Assembly: GCA_965178125.1 (NCBI GenBank)
Contig: OZ237751.1
Span: forward strand, 186,001-250,000
Length of the DNA stretch: 64,000 nt
DNA from: Bilabrum cf. latius
Lineage: Eukaryota; Bigyra: Bicosoecida; Bigyra; Bicosoecida
Direction of reading: 5' to 3'
The notes beneath the pieces are model-generated. The model made no database searches and was not told the DNA's origin. It was given only the letters and a program-made list of their open reading frames with translations. Each line of letters begins with the position of its first letter. Positions within the stretch are counted from its first letter, which is position 1. Below are positions 27,101-36,062 of the stretch, in pieces. The position numbers were made by a program, and so were the translations under genes.

Positions 27101-28106
27101 CACGCACCGGCTCCAGGCCCGGCTTCGGTCCCGGGACGCTAGCTTCGGCAAGGTCGCAGGGAACGCAGTGGCGGGCACGGTGGAGGCCGTGTCTGGCATC
27201 ACGGCGGCGGCGGGCCGCGTGACGGGCACGCTTGGCAAGGGGATCGGCAAGGTGCTGCAGGACGAGGACCTCATGAGGAGACAGGCAGAGGCGGACGACA
27301 GGGACCTGGGGAGCAACGCCGCCTCGGGTGTGGCCTACGGGCTGTACAACATCGGGGAGGGGGTTGCGACGGGGGTGTTCGGGCTGTTCGCGACCCCCAT
27401 CCAGGGGGCCATGGAGGGGGGATTCTAGGGGTTCGCCCAGGGGGTGGGCAAAGGGGCGGCGGGCCTGGTGGCCAGACCCGTGGCGGGCACTCTGCGCGGC
27501 GTGCAGTCCGTGATGACGGGGGTGAGCAACACGATGAACGACGTCGCGGTGGCTGGCGGGGGCGGCTCGGGGGACAGCCGGCCCCCCAGCCGGCTGTTCG
27601 AGCAGAGCAAGGGCAGGGCCAGGCTGAGGAGGGCCTTCATAGGGGAGGGGCTGGCGCTGCACTCGTACGACCTAGGGTCGGCCGTGGTGCAGATGCATCT
27701 GCCCACCGTCCCGCTGCCGGAGGGGGGGTCCGGGATCGGGCCCGGGACAACGGCAGCGGCTTCAGGCGCGCTAGGGGACGAGGAGGTGCTGGAGGGCGTG
27801 CTGGGGGAGGCAGGCACCTCCAAGCTGCTGGCCATGACGAGCCTGCGGGCCTTGGAATTCGACGCGAACGGCGTGGTCATCAAGCAGTTCCTCTGGAGGG
27901 ACGTCGCGCGCGCGTGGGTGGATGGTGGCAGCGTCGTGGTGCGATTCAAGGCGGCCGGCGGGCTGGAGCCAGGGTCTGCGGACCAAGACGAGGTAACGCT
28001 TGTCATATCAGACGCTACGGGTCCCGCTGCTGAGAGGGAAGCGAAAAAGTGCTTGGAGCAGCTCGAAGGTGTCCGAAAGCGCCATGTAGACGAGTTGTCG
28101 GAATGA
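9144..28106 (+). CDS. VPS13: VPS13-type bridge-like lipid transfer protein, about 6,280 aa, with 22 in-frame TAG codons
   Basis: VPS13 proteins form long hydrophobic grooves that move phospholipids between organelles at contact sites. I propose exon 1 at 9144-9179 (MVDALAKHYLFL), an intron at 9180-9305 (GTGAGG...TCTAG), and exon 2 from 9306 in one frame to TGA 28104-28106. The chorein N-terminus is clear: EQLGQYVVGLKPEALSLSV, then VRPEALDGLGLPVKV, with the LGxYV motif and spacing of yeast and human VPS13. Later parts include repeated beta-strand modules, a PDZ-like insert near 20000-20170 (AAGDVLVAVDGIPL), VAB-like modules near 21600-22900, a DysF-like stretch at 22926-23140 (paired Trp, then GVRRRKFTRAR), and the C-terminal GVGKGAAGLVARPVAG helix region near 27430. 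The family is usually 3,000-4,400 aa; the excess is low-complexity insertion. TAG occurs at 9990, 12102, 12198, 13644, 13758, 14334, 14454, 14487, 14739, 15057, 15504, 15660, 16185, 18381, about 18465, 18909, 19242, 19449, 20061, 21654, 22923 and 27426. The exon 1 choice is inference. Confidence 0.9.
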
Positions 28107-28400
28107 TGCGAAGAACTGCGCTGGAATTCAAATTTCTCATTTGTTATCTACCTGCCAGCTACCGACGACAGGGGCATACATACGGCCACGTCCGGACCTC
28201 CGAAGCGAAAACCGAAGCGCACGGGCGATATTGCAAACAAACCCTCGGCGGATTGCCACCCAAGCTCGAAGCGGCGGTCTTGCACAATCTGAGCCGCACG
28301 AAAGACACTTGTCGCGACCGCATCCACCAAATAGGGTACATCATTCTCAAGAAGAAATAATATTTGGTATGTATTTACATGATCACCTTCGCCTCATAGC

Positions 28401-28472
28401 GTACATGTGGCGCAGTGGAAGCGCACTTGATTTCGGTTCAAGGGGTCCCGGGATCGAACCCCGGCATGTATT
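28401..28472 (+). tRNA. tRNA-Arg (anticodon UCG)
   Basis: A complete cloverleaf can be folded by eye. The acceptor GTACATG (28401-28407) pairs with CATGTAT (28465-28471), with one G-T pair. The D stem is GCGC/GCGC with loop AGTGGAA. The anticodon stem CTTGA/TCAAG carries loop TTTCGGT, giving anticodon TCG with U33 and purine 37. The variable loop is GGGTC. The T stem CCGGG/CCCGG carries loop ATCGAAC. It decodes CGN arginine codons. A54 in the T loop and the D arm recall initiator tRNAs, but the anticodon excludes that. There is no encoded CCA and no intron. Confidence 0.85.
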
Positions 28473-29281
28473 TTTATTTATTCTTGTATGCCACAGCGAC
28501 ACCTTCAACCCAACTGGCTAGATGCTGCGTCGTCACACAGCTTATTGCCTGGAACATGCTGTGCCTTGCACATCATCCTTAAGCTATGGGGCGCGGTATT
28601 TTCGACGGCAAATCTTTGACCGATGGAGGTTGGGCTCGGCTGGCAGCGGAACACCCACCCCCCCCCCCCCCCTGGAGCTGGCCCAAGGGGTTGCGAAATC
28701 AGGGCCGCGATGACTCTCATGTCTTCATGGGGGATCGGTCTGGCGGGATCGGTCTGGCGGGATCGGTCTGGCGGGATCGGTCTGGCGGGATCGGTCTGGC
28801 GGGATCGGTCTGGCGGGATCGTGATGCCAGTACCGACGCCTGCAGATCTTCAGTGGAGAGCAGGGCCGTGCGCTTGCTTGCTGCAACCAATTGCGGTCAG
28901 GGAGGGACCACAGGCATGAAGCAGCCCAGACCCCTGGTGCAGACAGGCGACCCAGATGGATGCGCAGCGCAGAGAGAGAGAAGTAGGGGGGTAACCAGAC
29001 CCTGCAATGGGACCCACACACGCCTCGCTCATTGGTTGTCTTCCCCCATTATATATTATAGACTGACCCACAAAGGACGGGGTGCTCGGCTCGAAGAAGT
29101 GCAAGTTGCCCCAGCGGTGGTGATACCCGACGGGGTCGACCGACCGCGGTGGATAGTAACATAAACGCAGATAATGCAGCCAAGGCAACAAAGAAAGTCG
29201 AACGGTACTGCGGCTCCTGCGCAAGAAAGTAGTACTATACAATACTTAAAGTGTTTATTGATTATTAGGTCGGCCGGGTAA
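28473..29281. other. Intergenic stretch between two tRNA genes
   Basis: No convincing gene is seen. It holds a C homopolymer near 28655-28672, a six-unit 14-bp tandem repeat at 28733-28816 and otherwise mixed sequence. Short open frames here are repeat-driven or lack any family resemblance. Confidence 0.6.
28733..28820. repeat. 14-bp tandem repeat, six perfect units
   Basis: The unit GATCGGTCTGGCGG begins at 28733, 28747, 28761, 28775, 28789 and 28803, and a seventh unit breaks off after GATCG at 28817. All six are identical, which suggests recent slippage. It lies between two tRNA genes and is not in a supported coding frame. Confidence 0.95.
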
Positions 29282-29354
29282 ACCCTCTTAGCTCAGTTGG
29301 TAGAGCGGGCGACTTTTAATCGCCAAGCCGCGGGATCAAGACCCGCAGGGGGTG
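29282..29354 (+). tRNA. tRNA-Lys (anticodon UUU)
   Basis: A 73-nt cloverleaf is visible. The acceptor ACCCTCT (29282-29288) pairs with AGGGGGT (29347-29353), with one T-G wobble, followed by discriminator G. The D stem is GCTC/GAGC with loop AGTTGGTA. The anticodon stem GGCGA/TCGCC has loop CTTTTAA, giving TTT. The variable loop is AAGCC. The T stem GCGGG/CCCGC has loop ATCAAGA. It reads AAA/AAG lysine codons. A T-rich stretch (TCCTTTTAATATTTCTTTTT) from about 29358 fits a pol III terminator. Confidence 0.9.
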
Positions 29355-29695
29355 TGTTCCTTTTAATATTTCTTTTTTGCACAGTTACTCGCTTGTGGTG
29401 CATTCTATGCTTCGAAAGAGTTGCAAATCAGGACTAGCGTTGTTAGGCGAACGCTGAAGCGCAGAGGTTTTCGTGTCGTAGAAGTAGATGCACTCGATCG
29501 GCGATGACTAGGGTGCCGCATTCCGCGAGAAACGAGGACATATCTACGCACAATAAATCCTACAGATAGCAATTGGCTTTACTGGCGGGGCTTCCGCGAC
29601 CTTTTCCCATATGTGACGGCTGTGATGCTTCAAGATCGTCCATCTGCCAGAGCTGCTGGTCCTCCTCCTGCTTACATACAGCCTTTCTGGCAGCC
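29355..29695. other. Intergenic spacer between tRNA-Lys and the duplicated channel block
   Basis: After the T-rich tRNA terminator no gene, tRNA or tandem repeat was recognised. The segmental duplication begins at about 29696. Confidence 0.5.
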
Positions 29696-29759
29696 ACTTA
29701 GAGCCAGTTGACTATCTAGCAGCCACTCGATCGACATCCACTGGCACCTTCTTCCACCA

Positions 29760-32279
29760 TCACGATCGCGTCTCGTCCTAGCTGCGACCCACTGCTCGCT
29801 AGGGGCTGGCGCTCGACTGGGGCAGTTCCAACGCCACGCCCTACCGCTGGCCCGAGCTCGAATCGGGCTGCCCCTCCCCGCCAGCTCGCTGCAGCCTGAC
29901 GCTTTCGGCCGCAGCTGCCAGGGCCCCGCCCAGTCCCGGATCAGTAGACAGGTCGGAGCCTCTGGCCTCTCCCGCCAGACCTAGGTCCGAACACCCGTCC
30001 GCTCCACTGGCAGCGAATCCCCCCGCAAGTGCCGGGTCGCCAGCTGCCCCTGCCCCTACCCCTGCCCCTGCCCCTGCCCCTGCCCACGCCAGGCCGGCGC
30101 CTAGCTCCTCGTCCTCGTCGTCCAGCGGGGCTTGGTACAGCTCGCACCCGCACGTCGCCCTGCAGCACAACTCGAGCGGCCCCTACCACAGACCAAAGCA
30201 CCGATACCCCCACAGCACGTCCGACAGCACACCGAGCAGCCCGAACGCGATGCACATCGCAACGATGGACCCAGGCGCCACCTCGTGGTACGACATGACC
30301 ATGGAGATCCCTGCGGCAAGCACGAAGAACGCCGACAGGATCTAGAACCGGCGGTGCACCCGCCAGGCACCCGCTCTCGCGACGATCTCCTCGCTGACCG
30401 CCACCGTGCCACCGCCCGTGCTCGCGGCGGCCGACACCTGCCGCCTAAGAGCAGCCCGGGCCAGGTCGGCCTCGAAGTTCGGCTCCTTCTCCTTCTCCCT
30501 CTCCCTCTCGGTCTGCTGCCTCATCCCGGCGGGTTCCCCCGGGCCCCCCTGGTGGTGGCTGAGGGTGTCGGGCAGCCGTCCCTGGGCCTGGATCCGGACC
30601 GCGTGGCTGCCGAACGGGCTGCTGCCGGCGTCTTCGCTGCCTGCTTGAGTCACGTTCCGGCGGTGCACGGGCGGTGGCTCACTCTTGTCACCCCTTACGT
30701 GGGAACTGCTTGACCCCCCCGGGGGCCCCCCCGGTGGGGTCTCTCCACCCCTTAGCGAAGAGGGGGGGCCGAGGGGTGAGGGCAAGAAGGGCGCTCCCAG
30801 GAAGCTCCCCGTCCTAAGCTGCCGCGTGATCTCCTGCTCCATGTGCTCGTGGGCCTGCCGCCTCTCCCTGGCCCCCGCCGCGCCCAGCACGATCACCCCA
30901 GCCATGCCGCACCACACGATGATGGCGTAGACGGTGGCCATGAACTTGTCTCCGAACCGCAGCCCGGCAGAGGGAGGCCCCTGGTCCGACGCGGTCGCGT
31001 GGAACAGCACGGCAGCCGTCAATCCGGAGCTGAAAAGGATCACGCGGCTGGTTGCGTTTGGCGGTCCCACCGCCAGCGCAAGCAGCTGCACCAAGGCTAT
31101 AAACGCGGGCGGCAGCACGAAGCGCACGAAGCGGGCGGCGGGGGATCTCTGCAGCGTGAGCGTGGCGGTGAACCGCGAAAAGTAGGCCGTCTTGGAGGAC
31201 GGGTCCGAGGAGAAGAAAGAGGCGGAGGAGGAAGGGGAGGGTGGTGACCCGAAGAACGAGAAGGGGGCGACGACATGCCCGCCACCCGTCGGCCGCTCCT
31301 GCTGCTCAGGAGTCGCCACCGGCACAGTGTCGATGCTGATGCTGGCCGCCTCAGACTGGTCACCACCTCGCGGCTGCTGAGGGCCCCCCCAACTTCTGTG
31401 CGCACCCAGCACGGAGTCGCGGTCCTAGTCCGCTGGCGCCGCCAGGATGCCCGTGTACTTGGTGAGCACGACGTCCGAGCTCGCTCTCTCCACCTTCCAG
31501 CCGGCGGCGGTGAGTGTGGGTGACACCACGGGTCCGCTCTGCGGGCTGAACTGCAGCGACGCGTTCGAACGTCGCGGGTCCTCCACGATGATGCGCAGCT
31601 GCTGCTGCTCGAACGGCCATAGTTTGTATTCTGGCTTGTAGTAGAAAGTGCTCTTCACGCGGTACTGCTGCGTCGTGTTCCTGCTCGCCACAAACTTGTT
31701 CACAACCCGCACGGTGGGGAGCTTGGCCGCGTTCGGCAAGACGCTCTCGATGGCATCGGCCGCGGTGCACGTCTGGCCGCTCGGCGGACAGCTGCCCGTG
31801 TACGCTGATTGCCCTTGCGCCGCAGAAAAGAACAGATAAAAGTCCGCGTCGAACGTGCCGAAGTGCGGCTGCACGTTGGCAATGTTCAGCACGTACACGC
31901 CCACAAAGACGCGCTGGTCGTCGTTTGAATACGCATCCTGCAGGTCTCGACCGTGGCCCTTGGCATGAAAGGGATCTTGAAGCATCATATCCCAGTCGGG
32001 GCTTTCCGTGCCTGCGGTGCTGCCAACTGTTCCTAGCGCCGTCGTCGTCCCAAACTCGCCGGCATGTAAGACGGCGCTCAGCGCGCCAAGTGAGGCAAGC
32101 AGCATTGCGTAGGCCAATGGCGCGCCTCCGCACTTTGCCAAAGGCTTGGCTGCTCGCGAACATTGCGAGCGCAATAGTCCACCGTCGCGGTGGGTGTGGC
32201 CCGCCGGCAATGCTCGCGTGCCCGAACCGCTCTTGTAGAGCGGCTGCCTGTTCGGTTGGAATCCCGCCGGCCCGCGCAT
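29760..32279 (-). CDS. Pentameric ligand-gated ion channel-like membrane protein, copy A
   Basis: One minus-strand frame runs from ATG 32279 to TGA 29760-29762 (839 aa), crossed by TAG at 31425, 30342, 30183, 29841, 29799 and 29778. A hydrophobic leader (APLAYAMLLASLGALSAVLH) suggests secretion; ATG 32105 is an alternative start. The extracellular part has pLGIC hallmarks: VYVLNIANVQPHFGTFDADF, then YKLWPFEQQQLRIIVED, which matches the family's FPFDxQ strand. A membrane domain follows, with M1 FVLPPAFIALVQLLALAV, an M2-like hydrophobic segment and M3 FMATVYAIIVWCGMAGVIVL. After a Ser/Gly/Pro cytoplasmic loop come M4 ILSAFFVLAAGISMVM and one extra hydrophobic helix, then an Ala-Gly tail. A canonical 13-residue Cys loop is not seen. 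Ligand and ion selectivity cannot be told. Such channels act in the plasma membrane as pentamers. Copy B lies 4.6 kb away. Confidence 0.8.
30049..30087. repeat. Short CCCCTG hexamer run inside the channel A tail
   Basis: About six CCCCTG-type hexamers, one interrupted by A. On the minus strand they encode an Ala-Gly dipeptide run in the C-terminal tail. The same site in copy B is expanded to about 28 units. Confidence 0.85.
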
Positions 32280-32422
32280 GAGACACTGTGGCACTATGGA
32301 TTGTTTGCTCTGCCGTGCTTGGCCGACCCAACGAACTTGCTCTCTTGCGCTGGCACAGATATGCTTCAATCGCTTCAGGGTCGTGGAGTGTCCACCAACC
32401 TCATCACATGATGTGGCAGGCT

Positions 32423-32448
32423 GCCCCCGGCGGACCCCCGCCGGGGGC
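32423..32448. repeat. Perfect GC hairpin (11-bp stem, 4-nt loop)
   Basis: GCCCCCGGCGG at 32423-32433 is followed by loop ACCC and the exact complement CCGCCGGGGGC at 32438-32448. It lies just upstream of channel copy A and is absent from the equivalent flank of copy B. It could be an inserted palindrome or a structured 5' UTR element. Confidence 0.85.
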
Positions 32449-33442
32449 CCCCACTGGCACTTGTGGCCCCCAAAACTTCAAGTCATCCAAGGATTCGAGC
32501 CAAGTTGCATCTCCCAAGCGCGCGAGTGGTTGCCACTCCGCATGGATGATGTTGCACATATCAACTGTGGTACCGAATTGGCTCCCGCCTTGCGCGGCGG
32601 TACTACTAGTAGTAAGCCGAGCAAACGGATGACTGCAAGCCGCAGCCTAGCAGTAGGTGTTTGTTCGCGCGGTGGGTGCCCTAGCGATTCACCACCCGAC
32701 TTTGTGGGTACTGTGTAGCTTTCATAAGGCACATCGCTTCGTGTCGAGAGCCGCGGTAGCGAATGGGCCACCGGAACCGTCCCATGTAGGACGCACTTGG
32801 AGCACGTCGGCTGACTACGCCCTTGCGTTCAATGGTAGTGTACCGTTGCTATGGTTCAACTTGCAAAGGAGCCGAGTATCGGAATTACACGATTTTGCAG
32901 AGTATGGACCCCTGCGCGTCGTCCGAAGACGATCGGCTACCTCGTTGCGTTCGGTCTACTAGTAGCGTTGCTAAATTGAGCGTTGTGTTACACCTTATGT
33001 ACAATTCTGTATTGTCGCGGGTTTCATTTGCTGCACTGATACTGCTCAACGGAAGCGCAGCTCCGAGAGCAGCTAGCGATAGCCTCGCCGTTCCACCGAG
33101 GCTGAGCAGCGATCAGCCACTGGCAAGTACATGAGGATAATATATAGCAAAATCTGAACACACGCTCGAAGGGTCTCCGGGTCCGGAAAAGGACGAGGCG
33201 GCTCGATTAGGACACCCAGGCGGGTGATCCTGGTATCGAGCCCTTGCCAAGTCCGAAAAATCTGGAAAGGCCATGCCGGCAAGCCTCCCCGCGACACCCT
33301 TTGGGTTTGCGGCTGGAGGTGTGCCGTGCGCGCCGCACCGTGTCGATTCTTTTTTCCTTATCATCTTTCCCTCTCTCGAGATGTGTCCTCCCGGTCGAAG
33401 TAGCCTTCGCCCCAGACCTGAGAGGGGGGGGGGACACTGAGC

Positions 33443-33709
33443 GTGACACAGCGCCAGTTTGAGACCAAGTGCCGTGTGGGGCGGCGACTGTGCCTGCGGC
33501 TGCTCGGCAAGTACCTTCGGGAAGTAGGAGTACGTGACCCAGAGGCAACCGTGGCGGAGATTGCTGACGCGCTCGATCAGTGCCTGCCAAGCCACGACCT
33601 GGCAATGCAAGGTGAAGCCTATGAGGGTGAAGAGATACTGGGCGGGATGGAGGAGGATGACGCAGACGGGGCTGCGGCCGGGGAGGGTGGTGGTGACGGC
33701 CAGCTCTGA
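33443..33709 (+). other. Unassigned open frame, possible exon or gene fragment
   Basis: An 88-codon frame begins with GTG and ends with TGA. Its protein is not low-complexity at the start: a basic helix (GRRLCLRLLGKYLREVGV) is followed by an acidic helix (ATVAEIADALDQCL) and an acidic Gly/Asp tail. No family was recognised and no ATG start or splice partner was found. It sits in a repeat-rich spacer, so it may be the 3' exon of an unseen gene or a relic. Confidence 0.3.
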
Positions 33710-33983
33710 GCGCTATGGTGGTGAATCGACTGTGCTGGGGCAGCGGGTTCCTTGAGTTCAACTAACTGAATGATTTTCCATCTTTTATTTCTTCCATTTC
33801 ACGGCTAGTAGCCGATGCCCGAGAAATCGAGTATTACAGATTTAATGGTTACGTCAAGTTTTTACGAACTCTCCGCCATCGGCCCGAAGGAGGTAGAAGA
33901 TGGCACCATGTTACTCACAATCATCTGAAAAGCACGAATATGCCCTTAGATTTTATATTTGATGAGTGGAAGTGCCTTTTCGT

Positions 33984-34029
33984 GGGGGGGGGGGGGGCAG
34001 GGGGTCTCAGGAAGGTGTCCCCCCCCCCC
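33984..34029. repeat. Poly-G/poly-C inverted pair
   Basis: A run of about 14 G at 33984-33997 is followed 21 nt later by a run of about 11 C at 34019-34029. The two tracts can pair into an all-GC hairpin. No gene is supported across it. Confidence 0.85.
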
Positions 34030-34049
34030 TCTCAGGTCTGCTTCGCCCT

Positions 34050-34102
34050 TCGGGTGTGACTTCTTAGCCTGGGTAGCGTGTAGTTTGAATCACATAAATT
34101 TA
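34050..34102. repeat. Dispersed repeat, about 53 bp, first copy
   Basis: The sequence from GTGACTTCTTAGCCTGGGTA to CATAAATTTA recurs at about 34777-34822 with a single obvious difference (CACATAAA versus CCCATAAA). It is part of a mosaic of short duplicated blocks in this spacer. Confidence 0.85.
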
Positions 34103-34131
34103 GACTAGGCCTAGGCCTATCGTCTCATCCC

Positions 34132-34455
34132 GAGTCAGACCCGGCAGCTAGGGAGAGGCAGTCCGGGAACAAGAGGAGGATTGACAAAGGCGACCGGTCG
34201 ACCCACAAGTTCAGGTCGATCGCGAAGAGGACCCAGGCCGTTTTCCAGGACTTTGTTGTTCTACCGACGGGGGGCCTGGGAAGTGGGGCGCGCGGGCTGC
34301 TGCGCCTGTTGGCCCGCATCCGTCGGAAGCGGGTGGGAGGGGCCCGTAGTTTGCCGGAGGAGGCCCAGATCAGGATCTGGGCGCGAGAGATCGCCAAAGG
34401 AGTTTCCATGCTGAGCGCATGCCGCACGATTCAATTCAACCTTAAGGTGCGGAAC
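34132..34455 (+). pseudogene. Open frame lacking a clear start; likely gene fragment
   Basis: The frame beginning GAG at 34132 is open to TGA 34453-34455 and can be extended upstream to about 34084. It has a coding-like composition: a basic helix (RSIAKRTQAVFQDFVVLP), a Gly turn, a second basic helix (LLRLLARIRRKR) and EEAQIRIWAREIAKGVSML. The same frame stays open after the TGA from 34456 to a second TGA at 34734 and encodes an Ala/Glu/Pro-rich stretch. No family was recognised. A degraded gene or mobile-element remnant is the simplest reading. Confidence 0.3.
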
Positions 34456-34746
34456 ATGTGAGGAGTACGGGAAGTGAGAGTGGTGCAGGAAGCGGGTCCA
34501 GCAGGAGCTGTGGCCCCCGAGGCGGCGCAAGCGGCAGCACAAGCGGAGGTAGTGCAGGCTGCGAACCCGGCAGGAGTGCTACCAGCTGAAGGGGTTGGAG
34601 GCGCTGAGGACGAGGTAGATGGCCTTGACCCTGACCATGCCGGTCTTATACATCCCCCAGCACCTGCGGTGGGAGCTTCAGATGTGCAGAACCTCCACGG
34701 AGAAGCAGCACAGCTGGCAGCCCCCATGGCTTGAGCTGATCAGTGA

Positions 34747-34910
34747 GATGTTCCTCCCGGTCGAAGTAGCCTTTGGGTGACTTCTTAGCCTGGGTAGCGT
34801 GTAGTTTGAATCCCATAAATTTATCGTCTCTCGTCGTGCTAGATGTATCGCCTCTCGTCGTCACCTGACGGCAGAGACCCTTCGGAAGAACAAAGTCGCT
34901 TCGAGCATAG
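34747..34910. repeat. Composite block of three dispersed repeats
   Basis: Three pieces found separately elsewhere are joined here. The start (TCCTCCCGGTCGAAGTAGCC) matches 33383-33405, the middle matches 34050-34102, and the end, from TTTATCGTCTCT to AGACCCTTCGGAAGAACAAA, matches 40382-40463 beside the coiled-coil gene. It looks like the junction product of earlier duplications. Confidence 0.8.
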
Positions 34911-35639
34911 ATTATGTATTTCAGAATGTACTAGAAGTGTATCTGAGAAAACGCAAACATTGAATCGAAATTCGAGCATAATCGCGGCAGTTGCAGTTGT
35001 AATCCGCGCCGCAATCCCCGAGTAGTACTACTAGCACACTGTGGTATAGTATGATATCGTGGCTAGGACCTGCGGCGTACCCGTTTGGTGATACATGTTA
35101 GCGTCATGGTCTATTCAGTTCCATACCTATCGCAATCTAGTGTTGAAATCAGTTGTCATCGAAAAGGTCCGCCGTTCGCGCTGCTCAACCATGCCATCAG
35201 TGATCGGGATTGCATGCGGCACAGTCTCCGTGGTGACATTGGCAATTCAAGTAATGCAATCAGGTATACGAGATTCTTGGCGGCTCTAGCCCTACTTTCC
35301 CAGAGTATTCTTTCCTAGTTTGTAGTAGTACCCGCTGATCATTGGGCGCACGTTGCAACAATTCAACGACTTCAAAGTGAGAATAGGAAGCAAATGTAAT
35401 AGTATAAGCATAAGACAGGATCACTGTCTGCTCCTCTGGTAAGAAGGACCTAGCTGCAGGAATCTGATACAGATGCTTTCGTAGGTTTGACCTATCCAAA
35501 CGAGAACGTTCTGTTTGACTGAACCAACCTAATCAGCACACATGCAATCGCTACAAATCGAAGTCAACCTAGATGCACACATATCTTGCAACTGGCCCTG
35601 CAGATCCATGCACCTTCTGCTGGGCCCTGTCCCGGCAAA
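34911..35639. other. AT-richer spacer with no recognised gene
   Basis: Base composition is markedly less GC-rich than the coding regions. Short open frames occur on both strands, but none has family resemblance, consistent codon use or splice signals that I can support. Confidence 0.5.
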
Positions 35640-35739
35640 GGGAGCTGCAGGACCCCTCATACAAAGGGGGCTGCAGGACCCCTCTTACGAAGGGGGCTGC
35701 AGGACCCCTCTTACAAAGGGGGCTGCAGGACCCCTCTCA
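35640..35739. repeat. 26-bp tandem repeat, about four units
   Basis: Units of the form GGGGGCTGCAGG plus ACCCCTCTTACAAA repeat with small changes (CATACAAA, TTACGAA, TTACAAA). It lies in the spacer 300 bp before the 52-bp minisatellite. Confidence 0.9.
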
Positions 35740-36062
35740 GCTGCACCTAGTCCCACGGCCACCAAACAGACTTGCCATGGGAGTCATCTGTTTCAGCTTC
35801 TTCTTGCTCGGCACTGGCTGCCCTGACTGGGCCGAGGGCCCCGCGCCTTCCTTGCCTATAGTCCCCTACTAGTAGGTTGCAGCGGGTGCAGAAGCTGGCA
35901 CCCCCTCGCGCCCGCCGGAATGGCCCCTCCTGCTGCCCCGGCCCCTGCTGCCCCGGCCCCAACCTCCCTGCCCCTGCTGCCGCTGCTGCCCCGGCCCCTG
36001 CCACTTCCGGCTCCAGCTCCAGTGTCTGCACTGCTGCTGCTGCTGCTGCTGCTTAGAGCCAG

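Larger units (their letters stand above)
29696..33366. repeat. Segmental duplication, copy A (channel gene plus flanks)
   Basis: This 3.7-kb block matches 36051-40372 in the same orientation with high identity by eye. It starts at the shared string CTTAGAGCCAGTTGACTATC and ends near TGTCGATTCTTTTTTC. It contains the whole minus-strand channel gene and its upstream flank. Copy A has one unit of the 52-bp sequence and a short CCCCTG run where copy B has long arrays. Copy A also has extra upstream sequence absent from B, including a perfect hairpin near 32423. Confidence 0.92.

Noticed and set aside
1-28106. Many overlapping minus-strand and off-frame ORFs in the giant genes
   Set aside because: They are GC-rich shadow frames without family resemblance, while one frame carries homology throughout.
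28401-28472. Initiator tRNA-Met reading of the first tRNA
   Set aside because: The D arm and A54 resemble initiators, but the anticodon loop is TTTCGGT with anticodon TCG, so Arg is assigned.
28733-28820. CRISPR-like array
   Set aside because: The units are 14 bp, contiguous and without spacers; this is a simple tandem repeat in a eukaryotic genome.
30132-31247. Plus-strand ORFs across the channel genes
   Set aside because: The same shadows occur in both duplicate copies and lack hydrophobic or motif structure; the minus strand encodes the channel.
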